DNA from: Nonomuraea angiospora
GTDB lineage: Bacteria > Actinomycetota > Actinomycetes > Streptosporangiales > Streptosporangiaceae
Reading direction: 5' to 3'
Length of the DNA stretch: 64,000 bases
Assembly: GCF_014873145.1 (NCBI RefSeq)
Contig: NZ_JADBEK010000001.1
Location: 10,850,001 to 10,914,000, forward strand
Shown: positions 16,944-25,652 of the stretch, piece by piece
Layout: the number at the start of each line of letters is the position of its first letter
Position numbering within the stretch: the stretch's first letter is position 1
Made by a program: the position numbers and the translations under genes
The notes under the pieces: generated by a model
Seen by the model: only the letters and a program-made list of their open reading frames with translations
The model's database searches: none
What the model was told of the DNA's origin: nothing

Positions 16944-18187
16944 GCGGCGAGCTGACGGTCGCGACGTACCGGGTGCTCACCCGCCTTCCGCTGGAGCGGG
17001 CCGTGAGCGCGATCGCGGGGGAGCAGAGCACCGGCACCTTCGTCAGCGTGCGCGGCGAGACGGACGAGTTACGCGCCCGCCACAGCGCCGTGGTGCTGTC
17101 CATCACGGAGATCCCGCCCGGCTCCGAGCCCCTGCCGGGCGCGATCGGGGACGGACCCCTGACGGCGGCCCTGGTCAGGATCGGCTTCCCGCTGGCGAAC
17201 ACCGGGCCCTCGCTCACGAACCTGCTCCCGGTGGTCGCGGGCAACCTGTACGAGCTGCGCGAGCTGGCCGGGCTCAAGCTGGTGGACCTGGAGCTGCCGG
17301 ACGCCTTCGGGGCGGCGTACCTGCCGGCGGGGTTCGCCGTCGAGGGCACCCGGCGGCTGGTCGGCCGTCCCGAAGGCGTGCTGATCGGCACCATCGTCAA
17401 GCCGAACGTCGGGCTGCGCCCCGCCGACTACGTGGACCTGGTGCGCGAGCTCGGCCTGGCCGGCGCCGACTTCATCAAGGACGACGAGGTGAACGCCGAC
17501 TGCCCGCCCGCCCCGCTCCCCGAGCGGATCCGCGCGGTGACGGCCGCCCTCGACGAGGTGGAGCGGCGGACCGGGCGGCGGCCGATGTACGCGTTCAACA
17601 TCAGCGACGAGCCCGACCGGATGCTGCGCAACCACGACCTGGTGGTGGCCGCCGGCGGCACCTGCGTGATGGTCAACCTCAACGTCGTCGGCTTCCCGGC
17701 CGTGGCCATGCTGCGCCGGCACGCCAGGGTGCCGATCCACGGCCACGTCACCGGCATCGGGGCGCTGGCCCGCCACCCGGGGCTCGGGATGGGGCACGTG
17801 GTGTACCAGAAGCTGGCCCGGCTGGCCGGGGTCGACCAGCTGCACTGCGGCGGGTTCCACAGCAAGTTCTACGTCACGGACGACGAGGTCGCCGCCACGG
17901 TGGCGGCGGTCCGGGAGCCGCTGCTCGGCGGTTTCCCCTGCCTGCCGGTGCTGTCGTCCGCCCAGTGGGCCGGGACCGCGCCCGTCGCCCTGGACCGTAC
18001 GGGGACCACCGACCTGCTGGTGCTGGCCGGGGGCGGCGTGCTCGGCCACCCGGACGGCCCGGCCGCGGGGATCACCAGCATGCGCCAGGCGTGGGCGGCC
18101 TGCGTGGCGGGCGTGCCGCTGGACGAGGTGGACGAGCCGGAGCTGCGCGCGGCGCTGAAGCACTTCGGCGGGGTGATCCGGAAGTGA
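16940..18187 (+). CDS. RuBisCO-like protein (form IV RLP)
   Basis: 415 aa, GTG 16940 overlapping the previous stop. TIVKPNVGLRP contains Lys154, equivalent to RuBisCO Lys175, but the following KPK Lys is Asn. DFIKDDEVNAD contains Lys180 in the K-D-D-E carbamylation and magnesium motif, which is intact. PIHGHVTGIGALARHPGLGMG and LAGGGVLGHPDGP match the RLP phosphate-site segments, and HCGGFHSKF stands for loop 6. RLPs paired with DUF1537 kinases are known in D-apionate catabolism as 3-oxo-isoapionate-4-phosphate decarboxylase or transcarboxylase. That pairing is seen here, although the identical reaction is not proven. It is not a carbon-fixing RuBisCO. Confidence 0.92.
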   Translation: MSGELTVATYRVLTRLPLERAVSAIAGEQSTGTFVSVRGETDELRARHSAVVLSITEIPPGSEPLPGAIGDGPLTAALVRIGFPLANTGPSLTNLLPVVAGNLYELRELAGLKLVDLELPDAFGAAYLPAGFAVEGTRRLVGRPEGVLIGTIVKPNVGLRPADYVDLVRELGLAGADFIKDDEVNADCPPAPLPERIRAVTAALDEVERRTGRRPMYAFNISDEPDRMLRNHDLVVAAGGTCVMVNLNVVGFPAVAMLRRHARVPIHGHVTGIGALARHPGLGMGHVVYQKLARLAGVDQLHCGGFHSKFYVTDDEVAATVAAVREPLLGGFPCLPVLSSAQWAGTAPVALDRTGTTDLLVLAGGGVLGHPDGPAAGITSMRQAWAACVAGVPLDEVDEPELRAALKHFGGVIRK

Positions 18188-18209
18188 CGCGGAAAGGGGT
18201 GAGGCGGCC

Positions 18210-19463
18210 GTGACGTCGTTCGCCTTCGTCGCGGACGACTTCACGGGGGCGACCGACGCGTTGTGGCAGTTCAGGCGGTTGGGGCTGACCGGCTGCCTGG
18301 TCACCGACGCCGGCCGCCTGCACGACGGGTACGACGTGATCGGCATCGCCACCACCGCCCGGGCCTGCGCGGACCCGGTGCCGGTGGTGCTGCCCGTGCT
18401 CAGGGCCGTGGCGGCGCTGCGGCCGCTGGTGATCCAGTACAAGGTCTGCTCGACGTTCGACTCCTCACCCGCGCACGGCAGCATCGGGGCGGTCATCGCG
18501 GCCCTGCACCGTGAAGGGCTGGCGCGGGGCCCGGTCCCGGTGCTCGCCGCCCAGCCGGAGCTGGGGCGGTACACGTGGTTCGCCAACCACTTCGTCCGCT
18601 CGGGCGCCGAGGTCCACCGGCTCGACCGCTACCCGCCCATGCGCGACCACCCGGTCACCCCCGCCTCGGAGTCGGACCTCCGGATCCGCCTGGCGGAGCA
18701 GGGCGCGGGGCGGGTCGGCTGGCTGCCCGCCTGGCCCGCGCCGTCGGAGGAGGCGTACCGGGCGCTGGGGGCGGACGCGGCCTTCGTGGCGGACGCCCAG
18801 ACCGAGGAGCACGTCCGCGCGCTCGGCCGGCTCCTGCTCGACGACGCGAGGGGCCGGGGCGGGCCGCTGTTCTGCGTCGGCTCCGGCGGCCTGAGCCACG
18901 CCCTCGCCTCCGCCCACGCGGCGGCCGGCGTGGGGGAGCGGCGGGAGCCCGAGCCGCTCGGCCCCGCCGCCCCCGTGCTGGTCGTGTCGGGCAGCCGCTC
19001 GCCGATCACCGCCCGCCAGATTGACGTGGCCGAGCGGGCGGGGTGGCGCGTGCTGGACGCCTTCAGCGGGCTTCGAGGTGCGACAGGCTCCTTCGCGGGG
19101 CTCCTCGCCGAGGTGGCGGAGAGCCTGGGGGAGGGGCGCCACACGATCGTCCAGTCCACCCGCGGCCCGGCCCGGGACCCCGCGGCCATCGGGGACCTCC
19201 TCGGGCGGATCGCCTCGGTGGCCGTCCGGGCCGGGCTGGTCGGGCGGCTGGTGGTGGCGGGCGGCGACACCTCGGGCCAGGTCGTGGCCGCCCTCGGCGC
19301 CCGCTCCCTGGACGTGGTCGCCTCACTGGCGGCGGGCGGCCCCGTGTGCGTGCTGTCCTCCGCCGACCCGGACTGCGACGGGCTCGAGGTCGCGCTGAAG
19401 GGCGGCCAGGTGGGCGGGGCGGATTACTTCCTCCGCGCCGCCGACGGCACTCCGCCCGCCTGA
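18210..19463 (+). CDS. DUF1537 four-carbon acid-sugar kinase family protein
   Basis: 417 aa. GTG 18210 lies 22 bases after the RLP stop. FVADDFTGATDAL at the N-terminus and YKVCSTFDSSPAHG bind the substrate in this family. The C-terminal half carries VVSGSRSPITARQI, VVAGGDTSGQVV and ALKGGQVG for ATP. DUF1537 enzymes phosphorylate acid sugars such as tetronates, or 3-oxo-isoapionate in apionate pathways. Operon position right after the RLP suggests that it makes the phosphorylated substrate of the RLP. Confidence 0.92.
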   Translation: MTSFAFVADDFTGATDALWQFRRLGLTGCLVTDAGRLHDGYDVIGIATTARACADPVPVVLPVLRAVAALRPLVIQYKVCSTFDSSPAHGSIGAVIAALHREGLARGPVPVLAAQPELGRYTWFANHFVRSGAEVHRLDRYPPMRDHPVTPASESDLRIRLAEQGAGRVGWLPAWPAPSEEAYRALGADAAFVADAQTEEHVRALGRLLLDDARGRGGPLFCVGSGGLSHALASAHAAAGVGERREPEPLGPAAPVLVVSGSRSPITARQIDVAERAGWRVLDAFSGLRGATGSFAGLLAEVAESLGEGRHTIVQSTRGPARDPAAIGDLLGRIASVAVRAGLVGRLVVAGGDTSGQVVAALGARSLDVVASLAAGGPVCVLSSADPDCDGLEVALKGGQVGGADYFLRAADGTPPA

Positions 19464-19487
19464 CCGCCGTCGTGTCGGTCGTCTCCG

Positions 19488-19520
19488 GCGTACGACTTCG
19501 GGAGTATGGACGTCGTACGC
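19488..19520. promoter_or_regulatory. Inverted repeat upstream of SDR gene
   Basis: GCGTACGAC (19488-19496) and GTCGTACGC (19512-19520) are perfect 9-bp arms separated by 15 bases. They lie in the 166-bp gap between the DUF1537 kinase and the SDR. They could be an operator or a weak terminator; no T-run follows. The rest of the gap shows no gene. Confidence 0.45.
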
Positions 19521-19629
19521 GGTGCACTCCTCACGGCGCAGTCCGGGACGCGCCTCGCACCTGATGTCCTGCGCCCCCCGCGCAGGGCACTGTGGAGTTC
19601 TGAGAGACGGGCCGGAGAGCGGAGTGATG

Positions 19630-20379
19630 ATGTATCCGGATCTGCAGGGCAAGGTAGCGCTGATCACCGGCGGTTCCGGGGGGATCGGGCGGGAGACCGC
19701 CCGGGTGCTGGCCGAGCAGGGCATGCGGGTCGTCGTGAACGGGCGCGACCCCGGCGCGATCGAGGCGGCCGTGAAGAGCATCGGCGGCGGGGCGCTCGGC
19801 GTCGCCGCCGACACCACCGACTTCGCCGCCGTCGAGGAGATGCGGGCGGAGGTCGAGCGCAGGATCGGACCCGTCGACGTGCTGGCGATCTTCGCCGGTG
19901 GCGGGGCCGGGACCCCGCGGCCGATCGACCAGACGAGCGAGGAGGACTGGCACGCCACCATGCACGCCAACCTCACCTCGACGTTCCTGGTGATCAAGGG
20001 CTTCCTGCCGCGCATGAGAGAGCGGCGCGGCGGGTCCATCATCACGATGTCGTCACTGGCGGCCCGCACCGCGACCTCCGCCTCCGTGGCGTACACGGCG
20101 GCCAAGGCCGCAATCATCGGGCTGACCAGGCAACTGGCGCACGAGCTCGGACCCACGGGCATCCGGGTCAACGCGGTCGCGCCTTCGACGATCATGACGG
20201 ACCGGCTGGCGGAGCGCATGCCGCGGGAGTACCTGGAGCGCGTGCTGGCCGAGCATCCGCTCGGGCGGCTCGGCACCCCGCTCGACGTCGCGAACGTGAC
20301 GGCCTTCCTCGCCTCCGACGCCTCGTCCTGGCTCACCGGCCTCACGATCGACGTCGCGGGCGGCAAGTGGATGCCGTGA
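19630..20379 (+). CDS. SDR-family oxidoreductase
   Basis: 249 aa. Start ATG 19630 is chosen because GGAG lies five bases upstream; ATG 19627 and GTG 19624 are also in frame. TGGSGGIG binds the cofactor, Ser is in IITMSSLA and the YTAAK motif is intact. The usual NAG is replaced by IFAGGG. The C-terminus (WLTGLTIDVAGGKWMP) is typical of 3-oxoacyl reductase-like SDRs. It lies 166 bp after the sugar-acid kinase, so it may belong to that pathway or be independent. Confidence 0.88.
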   Translation: MYPDLQGKVALITGGSGGIGRETARVLAEQGMRVVVNGRDPGAIEAAVKSIGGGALGVAADTTDFAAVEEMRAEVERRIGPVDVLAIFAGGGAGTPRPIDQTSEEDWHATMHANLTSTFLVIKGFLPRMRERRGGSIITMSSLAARTATSASVAYTAAKAAIIGLTRQLAHELGPTGIRVNAVAPSTIMTDRLAERMPREYLERVLAEHPLGRLGTPLDVANVTAFLASDASSWLTGLTIDVAGGKWMP

Positions 20380-20445
20380 CGGCTCTCACGTCCGGCCCCC
20401 CTCGGACCGATGCGCGCCTGTTTCGGGATGTAGGAGGATGACCGG

Positions 20446-21426
20446 GTGGATTTCCAGCCGATCGAGCGGGCCGCCGACGCGTTCCAGCGGCCGGTGAGCC
20501 CCGACCGCATCCAGGCCGTGTGCCGCCGCGTCTTCGGGCGGGATGCCCGGTCCGCCGTCGAGCTGGGGTTGGGGGCGTACAACAGCACCTACCGCGTCAC
20601 CGTGGAGGGCCGGGAGCGGCCGGTGGTCGTGCGGTTCGCGCCGGAGCCCGCCGCGCAGTTCGGCTCGGAGCGGGAGCTGATGCGCAACGAGTACGCCACC
20701 GTGCCGTACCTCGCCGTCATCGCCCCGCTGATGCCGCGGGTCATCGCGGCGGACTGGTCGCACGAGCTGATCGGCCGCGACTACCTCGTGCAGACCTTCC
20801 TCGACGGGGTGCCGGCCCCCGAGGGGCTGGGGGACTATCCGCGCACGGCCCGTACGACGTTCTTCCGCCAGATGGGGGAGATCGCCCGCAGCGTCCACTC
20901 GGTGCGCGGACCGGCGTTCGGGCCGGTCGCCGGCGGCGGGCACGCCTCCTGGAGCGAAGCCGTGCTCGCCGCCCTGGAGGGCATCGCGTCTGACCTGGAT
21001 CGATGCGCCCTGGACGCGGCCGACGTCCGCAAGGCCGCCGTCCTGGCGGCGGAGCGCCGCGCCGTGCTCGACGAGATCATCGAGCCGCGCCTGCTCACCG
21101 GCGACCTGTGGACGGTCAACGTCATGATCGCCCGAGGTGCGCCCGAGCCGGTGATCACCGGCGTGCTCGATCTGGACCGCACCTCGTGGGGCGACCCGGC
21201 CGCGGACTGGACCATCCGCATGGCCTCGGCCAAACGGGACGAGCGGGTGGCGTTCTGGGACGGGTACGGAGAGCCGGCGGGCGGGGACGCCGCGACCTGG
21301 CGTTCCCTGATCTACGAGGTGCGCCATCTCGGGGCGGTCCGGTTGGAGCGCCACCGCCTGGGCAACCACGACGGCGTCGGGCACTCTTATGAGGCCGTCG
21401 CCAAGGTGCTGTCCGAACTCACTTGA
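20446..21426 (+). CDS. Aminoglycoside phosphotransferase (APH)-like kinase
   Basis: 326 aa, GTG 20446 with AGGAGG eight bases upstream. The protein-kinase-like fold is shown by GLGAYNSTYRVTV (nucleotide loop), VVVRFAPEP (Lys position replaced by Arg), LLTGDLWTVNVMI (Brenner motif with Thr for His) and GVLDLDRTSWGDP (metal-binding Asp). The natural substrate is unknown and may be a sugar or small metabolite. There is no reason to call it a resistance gene. An AAGTG-GAT-CACTT palindrome lies at 21443-21455, just after the stop. Confidence 0.8.
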   Translation: MDFQPIERAADAFQRPVSPDRIQAVCRRVFGRDARSAVELGLGAYNSTYRVTVEGRERPVVVRFAPEPAAQFGSERELMRNEYATVPYLAVIAPLMPRVIAADWSHELIGRDYLVQTFLDGVPAPEGLGDYPRTARTTFFRQMGEIARSVHSVRGPAFGPVAGGGHASWSEAVLAALEGIASDLDRCALDAADVRKAAVLAAERRAVLDEIIEPRLLTGDLWTVNVMIARGAPEPVITGVLDLDRTSWGDPAADWTIRMASAKRDERVAFWDGYGEPAGGDAATWRSLIYEVRHLGAVRLERHRLGNHDGVGHSYEAVAKVLSELT

Positions 21427-21767
21427 CGACGAGATCAACGTGAAGTGGATCACTTTGCGTAGTCGCCAATTTATGTCCGGGTTTCGTGACACAAGCCCCC
21501 GGATGCATCCCGAAATGTCCGCCTAAACTGGCACGTTTCCGCAGGTCAGAGGGGGTGTGGTAAGCGATCGTTCCGGTCTTGTCGATCTATTGTGAGTGAC
21601 CTTACCGTTATGTCGGACGGTTTCTGACTGTTACATCTTTGCTTATATTCTGCGCGTTGATCGCCGTCTCGTTGCAAGTCGTTTTTGCACTGCGAGACGG
21701 GTTTTCGTTGCGGGGACGCCACTCCGGCCCGGAGGTCCGCGCCCCCCGTCAGCGCGAACGGAGAGTA
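21427..21767 (+). promoter_or_regulatory. Long leader of peptide-class ABC importer with attenuator-like hairpin
   Basis: 341 bp without a gene. A TATATT element near 21654 resembles a -10 box, but no clear -35 is seen. A long hairpin follows: CCGTCTCG (21664-21671) pairs with CGAGACGG (21693-21700), and an inner TGCAA (21673-21677) pairs with TTGCA (21685-21689). GTTTTCG follows immediately, as in an intrinsic terminator. It ends 68 bases before the first gene, so it could terminate early transcripts or be regulated. GGAGAG at 21760 is the ribosome site. Confidence 0.5.
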
Positions 21768-22745
21768 ATGGGCAAGTACCTGCTCCGCAGGTTGGCAATA
21801 AATGTGGTCTTGGTGGCCATCGCGGCGAGCCTCGCGTACATGCTCGCGGCCAGCACCATGAACCCGCGAGCCGCGTATCAGGCCCGCCAACCTCCCATCG
21901 CCGAGTCGGTCATCGACTCCACGCTGGACGCCTACAACCTGAACGACAAGGTCCCGGTGCTCGTGCGGTACGGGACCTGGGCGAAGGGCGTCATCACGGG
22001 AGACTTCGGTAAGACCTGGAACGGCGGCTCGGTCAATCAGGAGATGGGCCGGCGGATCATGGTCAGCCTGCGGCTGCTGCTCATCGGCACGCTGCTGGGC
22101 TTCGCCATCGGGGTGGCGCTGGGTGCGATCTCGGCGGTGAAGCAGTACAAGTTCAGCGACCGGTTAATAGGCGTCAGCTCGTTCGTGATCATGGCGATCC
22201 CGGTGTTCGTGCTGGCCACGGTGCTGGCCATCGCGACGTACAGCCTCAACGACGGGCTCGGGTTCACGCTGATCGAGTACACCGGCGAGTACAACCCGAA
22301 ACTGGAGGGCTGGGACCAGTTCCTCAACCGGCTGAACCACCTGATCCTCCCCACGATCTCGCTCAGCCTCGGCTCGATCGCGTTCTACAGCCGCATCCAG
22401 CGCAACATGATGCTCGACGTGCTGGGTCAGGACTTCGTCCGCACGGCGATGGCCAAGGGCCTGCGGCGCAGGACCGCGCTCACCAAGCACGCACTGCGCA
22501 CCGCGCTGATCCCCTCCGCCACGTACTTCGCCTTCGCGTTCGGCACGATGTTCACCGGTGCCACGTTCACCGAGAAGATCTTCGCCTGGCACGGCATGGG
22601 CGCCTGGCTGGTCGAGTCGATCAACTCGAACGACGTCAACTCCGTCGCCGCGGTGACCTTCTTCACCGCCGTGTGCGTCCTGTTCGCCGCGTTCCTGTCC
22701 GACGTGCTGGTCGCGGCCCTCGATCCTCGGGTGCGGGTGAGCTGA
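21768..22745 (+). CDS. ABC transporter permease, DppB type
   Basis: 325 aa, ATG 21768 with GGAGAG. It has the typical first helix (RRLAINVVLVAIAASLAYML), a large extracytoplasmic loop, and the cytoplasmic segment DFVRTAMAKGLRRRTALTKHALRTALIP that contacts the ATPase. The family imports oligopeptides, nickel or some oligosaccharides. It heads the order permease-permease-fused ATPase-binding protein. Confidence 0.92.
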   Translation: MGKYLLRRLAINVVLVAIAASLAYMLAASTMNPRAAYQARQPPIAESVIDSTLDAYNLNDKVPVLVRYGTWAKGVITGDFGKTWNGGSVNQEMGRRIMVSLRLLLIGTLLGFAIGVALGAISAVKQYKFSDRLIGVSSFVIMAIPVFVLATVLAIATYSLNDGLGFTLIEYTGEYNPKLEGWDQFLNRLNHLILPTISLSLGSIAFYSRIQRNMMLDVLGQDFVRTAMAKGLRRRTALTKHALRTALIPSATYFAFAFGTMFTGATFTEKIFAWHGMGAWLVESINSNDVNSVAAVTFFTAVCVLFAAFLSDVLVAALDPRVRVS

Positions 22746-22746
22746 G

Positions 22747-23586
22747 ATGCGTTCGAAAGTCGTGCTGCGGCGCCTGTTCCGCAACAAGCAGGCGCGTTAC
22801 GGCATCGTCGCCCTGTTGCTGCTGGTCCTTCTCGCGTACGTCGGCCCCTACTTCGGCTCGTACGACTGGACCGACAAGGACTTCATGGCCTTCATGTCGG
22901 CCCCGGACGCCGACCACTGGTGGGGCACCACCTCGATCGGCCAGGACATGTACGCGGTCACGCTGCGCGGCATGCAGAAGTCGATCATCATCGGCCTGCT
23001 GGTCGCGCTGATCGCCACCGGACTCGCCGCGGTCGTGGGAGCGTTCGCCGGATATTTCGGCGGCTGGATCGACAGGGCGCTCATGTGGGGGGTCGACCTG
23101 CTGCTGGTCCTCCCGAGCTTCCTGATCATCGCCATCATCTCGCCGCGGCTGCGGGACGCCTCCTGGCTGTGGTTCGTGCTGCTGCTCGCCGCGTTCTCCT
23201 GGATGATCACCTCCCGGGTGGTGCGGAGCATGACGCTCTCGCTCCGCGAACGGGAGTACGTCCTGGCCGCCGTCTACATGGGCATCCCGCGCTGGAAGAT
23301 CATCTTCCGGCACATCGTCCCCAACCTGTCCTCCTTGCTGATCATCGACGCCACGCTCAACGTCAGTGGCGCGATCATCGGCGAGGCGGCGCTGTCCTTC
23401 TTCGGCTTCGGCATCCAGCCGCCGGACGTCTCGCTCGGCACGCTGATCGCGGAGGGCTCGCGCAACGCCACCGGTTATCCGTGGCTGTTCGTCTTCCCGG
23501 CCGGCCTGCTGGTGGCCATGGTGCTCGCCGTGAACCTGATCGGCGACGGCCTGCGTGACGCACTCGACCCGGGGAGCAACTCGTGA
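22747..23586 (+). CDS. ABC transporter permease, DppC type
   Basis: 279 aa, starting one base after the DppB stop. The N-terminal helix LVLLAYVGPYFG and HWWGTTSIGQDMYAVTLRG (the conserved GTD-like segment of DppC) are followed by five or more membrane spans. EREYVLAAVYMGIPRWKIIFRHIVPN forms the ATPase-coupling loop. It is the partner of the DppB-type permease. Its stop overlaps the ATPase start. Confidence 0.92.
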   Translation: MRSKVVLRRLFRNKQARYGIVALLLLVLLAYVGPYFGSYDWTDKDFMAFMSAPDADHWWGTTSIGQDMYAVTLRGMQKSIIIGLLVALIATGLAAVVGAFAGYFGGWIDRALMWGVDLLLVLPSFLIIAIISPRLRDASWLWFVLLLAAFSWMITSRVVRSMTLSLREREYVLAAVYMGIPRWKIIFRHIVPNLSSLLIIDATLNVSGAIIGEAALSFFGFGIQPPDVSLGTLIAEGSRNATGYPWLFVFPAGLLVAMVLAVNLIGDGLRDALDPGSNS

Positions 23587-25652
23587 GCATCTTGGAGGTC
23601 AAGGACCTCACCGTCACCTTCCCCGGCGGCATCGAGGCCGTGCGCGGCGTGAGCTACGAGGTCGAGCGCGGCGAGGTGCTCGGCATCGTCGGCGAGTCCG
23701 GCTCCGGCAAGTCCGTGACCTCGCTCGCGGTCATGGGCCTGCTGCCCCGCAACGCCGTGGTCAGCGGCTCGGCCAAGCTGCACGGCCGCGAACTGCTCGG
23801 GATGGACGAGGACGAGCTGATCAAGGTGCGCGGCAAGGCGATCAGCATGATCTTCCAGGATCCGCTGTCGGCTTTCACGCCCGTCTACACGATCGGCGAC
23901 CAGATCGCCGAGGCCGTGCGCATCCATCAGAAGGCGTCCAAGGACAAGGCCGCCAAGCGGGCCGTCGAGCTGCTCGACCTGGTCGGCATCCCGAACCCGA
24001 ACCTGCGAGCCAAGGCGTTCCCGCACGAGTTCTCGGGCGGCATGCGGCAGCGCGCCATGATCGCCATGGCCATCGCCAACGACCCCGACCTGCTGATCTG
24101 CGACGAGCCGACGACCGCCCTCGACGTGACCATCCAGGCGCAGGTGCTGGAGGTGCTCAAGACCGCGCAGCGGGAGACGGGCGCCGGCATCGTGATGATC
24201 ACCCATGACCTGGGCGTCATCGCGGGCATGGCCGACCGGGTGCTGGTCATGTACGCGGGCAAGCCGGTCGAGCAGGGGCCCGTGGACGACATCTACTACC
24301 GGCCGCGCATGCCGTACACGATGGGTCTGCTCGCCTCGATCCCCAGGATCGACGGCGAGGAGGGGCCGCTCGTGCCCATCGAGGGCAACCCGCCCTCGCC
24401 GTCGGCGCTGCCGCCGGGCTGCCCCTTCGCACCGCGCTGTCCGATGAAGGTGGACATGTGCGACGACGAGGAGCCGCCGCTGACGCCGTTCGGCGGCGGT
24501 CGCCACGTGGCGTGCATCCGCTCGCACGAGATCGAGCACAAGGGCCTGACCGGGGCCGACGTGTTCCCCGTGCCGGTCATCCCGCCGAGCGACGTGGTAC
24601 GCGTGCCGCGCGCCGAGCGCGCCACGGTGCTCGAGCTCGACGACATGATCAGGCACTACCCGCTGATGAAGGGCGCGGTCCTCAAGCGCCGCGTCGGCAC
24701 CGTGTTCGCGGTGGACGGCATCAGCTTCGACATCGCCGAGGGCGAGACGCTGGCCCTGGTCGGCGAGTCCGGCTGCGGCAAGACCACCACGCTCCAGCAG
24801 ATCATGCAGCTCCAGCCGCCGCAGGGCGGGCGGGTCGTCGTGCTCGGCAAGGACAGCGCCAAGCTCGACGCCGGGGCTCGCAAGGAGCTCAGGCGCGACC
24901 TGCAGATCGTCTTCCAGGACCCGATGGCCGCCCTCGACCCGCGCATGCCGGTCAGCGCCATCATCGCCGAGCCGCTGCGCGCGCACGGGCGGAAGGACGT
25001 GGCCGCCCGGGTCGCCGAGCTGCTGCAACTGGTCGGGCTGTCGCCGGAGCACGCCGACCGCTACCCGCAGCAGTTCTCCGGCGGTCAGCGCCAGCGCATC
25101 GGCATCGCCCGCGCGCTCGCGCTGGAGCCGAAGCTGCTGGTGCTGGACGAGCCGGTCTCGGCGCTCGACGTCTCCATCCAGGCCGGTGTGATCAACCTGC
25201 TGGAGGAGCTGAAGAACCGGCTGGGCCTGTCGTACCTGTTCGTGGCCCACGACCTGGCGGTGGTCAGGCACCTGGCCGACCGGGTCGCCGTCATGTACCT
25301 CGGCAGGATCGCCGAGATCGGCACGGTCGAGAACGTCTACGACCGTCCAGCCCACCCCTACACGCAGGCGCTGCTGTCGGCGATCCCGCTGCCGGACCCC
25401 GACATGGAACGGACCCGGAAGCGGATCCTGCTCGAAGGCGACCTGCCCAGCCCGGCCGACCCGCCATCGGGATGCCGGTTCCGTACTCGCTGCCCCAAGT
25501 TCGCCCTGCTCAGCGAGGCGGAGCGACGGCGGTGTGTGGACGAAGAGCCCTCGGTTGCTCGGCTCGCGAACGCCGTGGACCACGGCGCCGCCTGCCACTA
25601 CGCGGAGGAGATCGAGGTCATCACGGCCTCGGACGATCAGGAGGAAAAGTGA
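23583..25652 (+). CDS. Fused DppD-DppF-type ABC ATPase
   Basis: 689 aa; two complete nucleotide-binding domains in one chain. Domain 1 (about 1-330) has GESGSGKS, FSGGMRQR and LLICDEPTTALD. Domain 2 (about 340-689) has GESGCGKT, FSGGQRQR and LLVLDEPVSALD. Each ends with the oligopeptide-transporter Cys motif (CPFAPRCP and CRFRTRCP) that may bind an Fe-S cluster or metal. The usual system uses two separate proteins of about 330 aa. GTG 23583 overlaps the permease stop by four bases, and its own stop overlaps the binding-protein start. Confidence 0.93.
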   Translation: MSILEVKDLTVTFPGGIEAVRGVSYEVERGEVLGIVGESGSGKSVTSLAVMGLLPRNAVVSGSAKLHGRELLGMDEDELIKVRGKAISMIFQDPLSAFTPVYTIGDQIAEAVRIHQKASKDKAAKRAVELLDLVGIPNPNLRAKAFPHEFSGGMRQRAMIAMAIANDPDLLICDEPTTALDVTIQAQVLEVLKTAQRETGAGIVMITHDLGVIAGMADRVLVMYAGKPVEQGPVDDIYYRPRMPYTMGLLASIPRIDGEEGPLVPIEGNPPSPSALPPGCPFAPRCPMKVDMCDDEEPPLTPFGGGRHVACIRSHEIEHKGLTGADVFPVPVIPPSDVVRVPRAERATVLELDDMIRHYPLMKGAVLKRRVGTVFAVDGISFDIAEGETLALVGESGCGKTTTLQQIMQLQPPQGGRVVVLGKDSAKLDAGARKELRRDLQIVFQDPMAALDPRMPVSAIIAEPLRAHGRKDVAARVAELLQLVGLSPEHADRYPQQFSGGQRQRIGIARALALEPKLLVLDEPVSALDVSIQAGVINLLEELKNRLGLSYLFVAHDLAVVRHLADRVAVMYLGRIAEIGTVENVYDRPAHPYTQALLSAIPLPDPDMERTRKRILLEGDLPSPADPPSGCRFRTRCPKFALLSEAERRRCVDEEPSVARLANAVDHGAACHYAEEIEVITASDDQEEK

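Noticed and set aside
20446..21426. Antibiotic-resistance kinase
   Set aside because: The APH fold is shared by many metabolic kinases, and the neighbours are catabolic and transport genes. The fold alone does not support resistance.
24458..25648. N-terminal extension of the family-5 binding protein
   Set aside because: The extension is out-of-frame translation of the fused ATPase gene. A lipobox and AGGAGG place the start at 25649.
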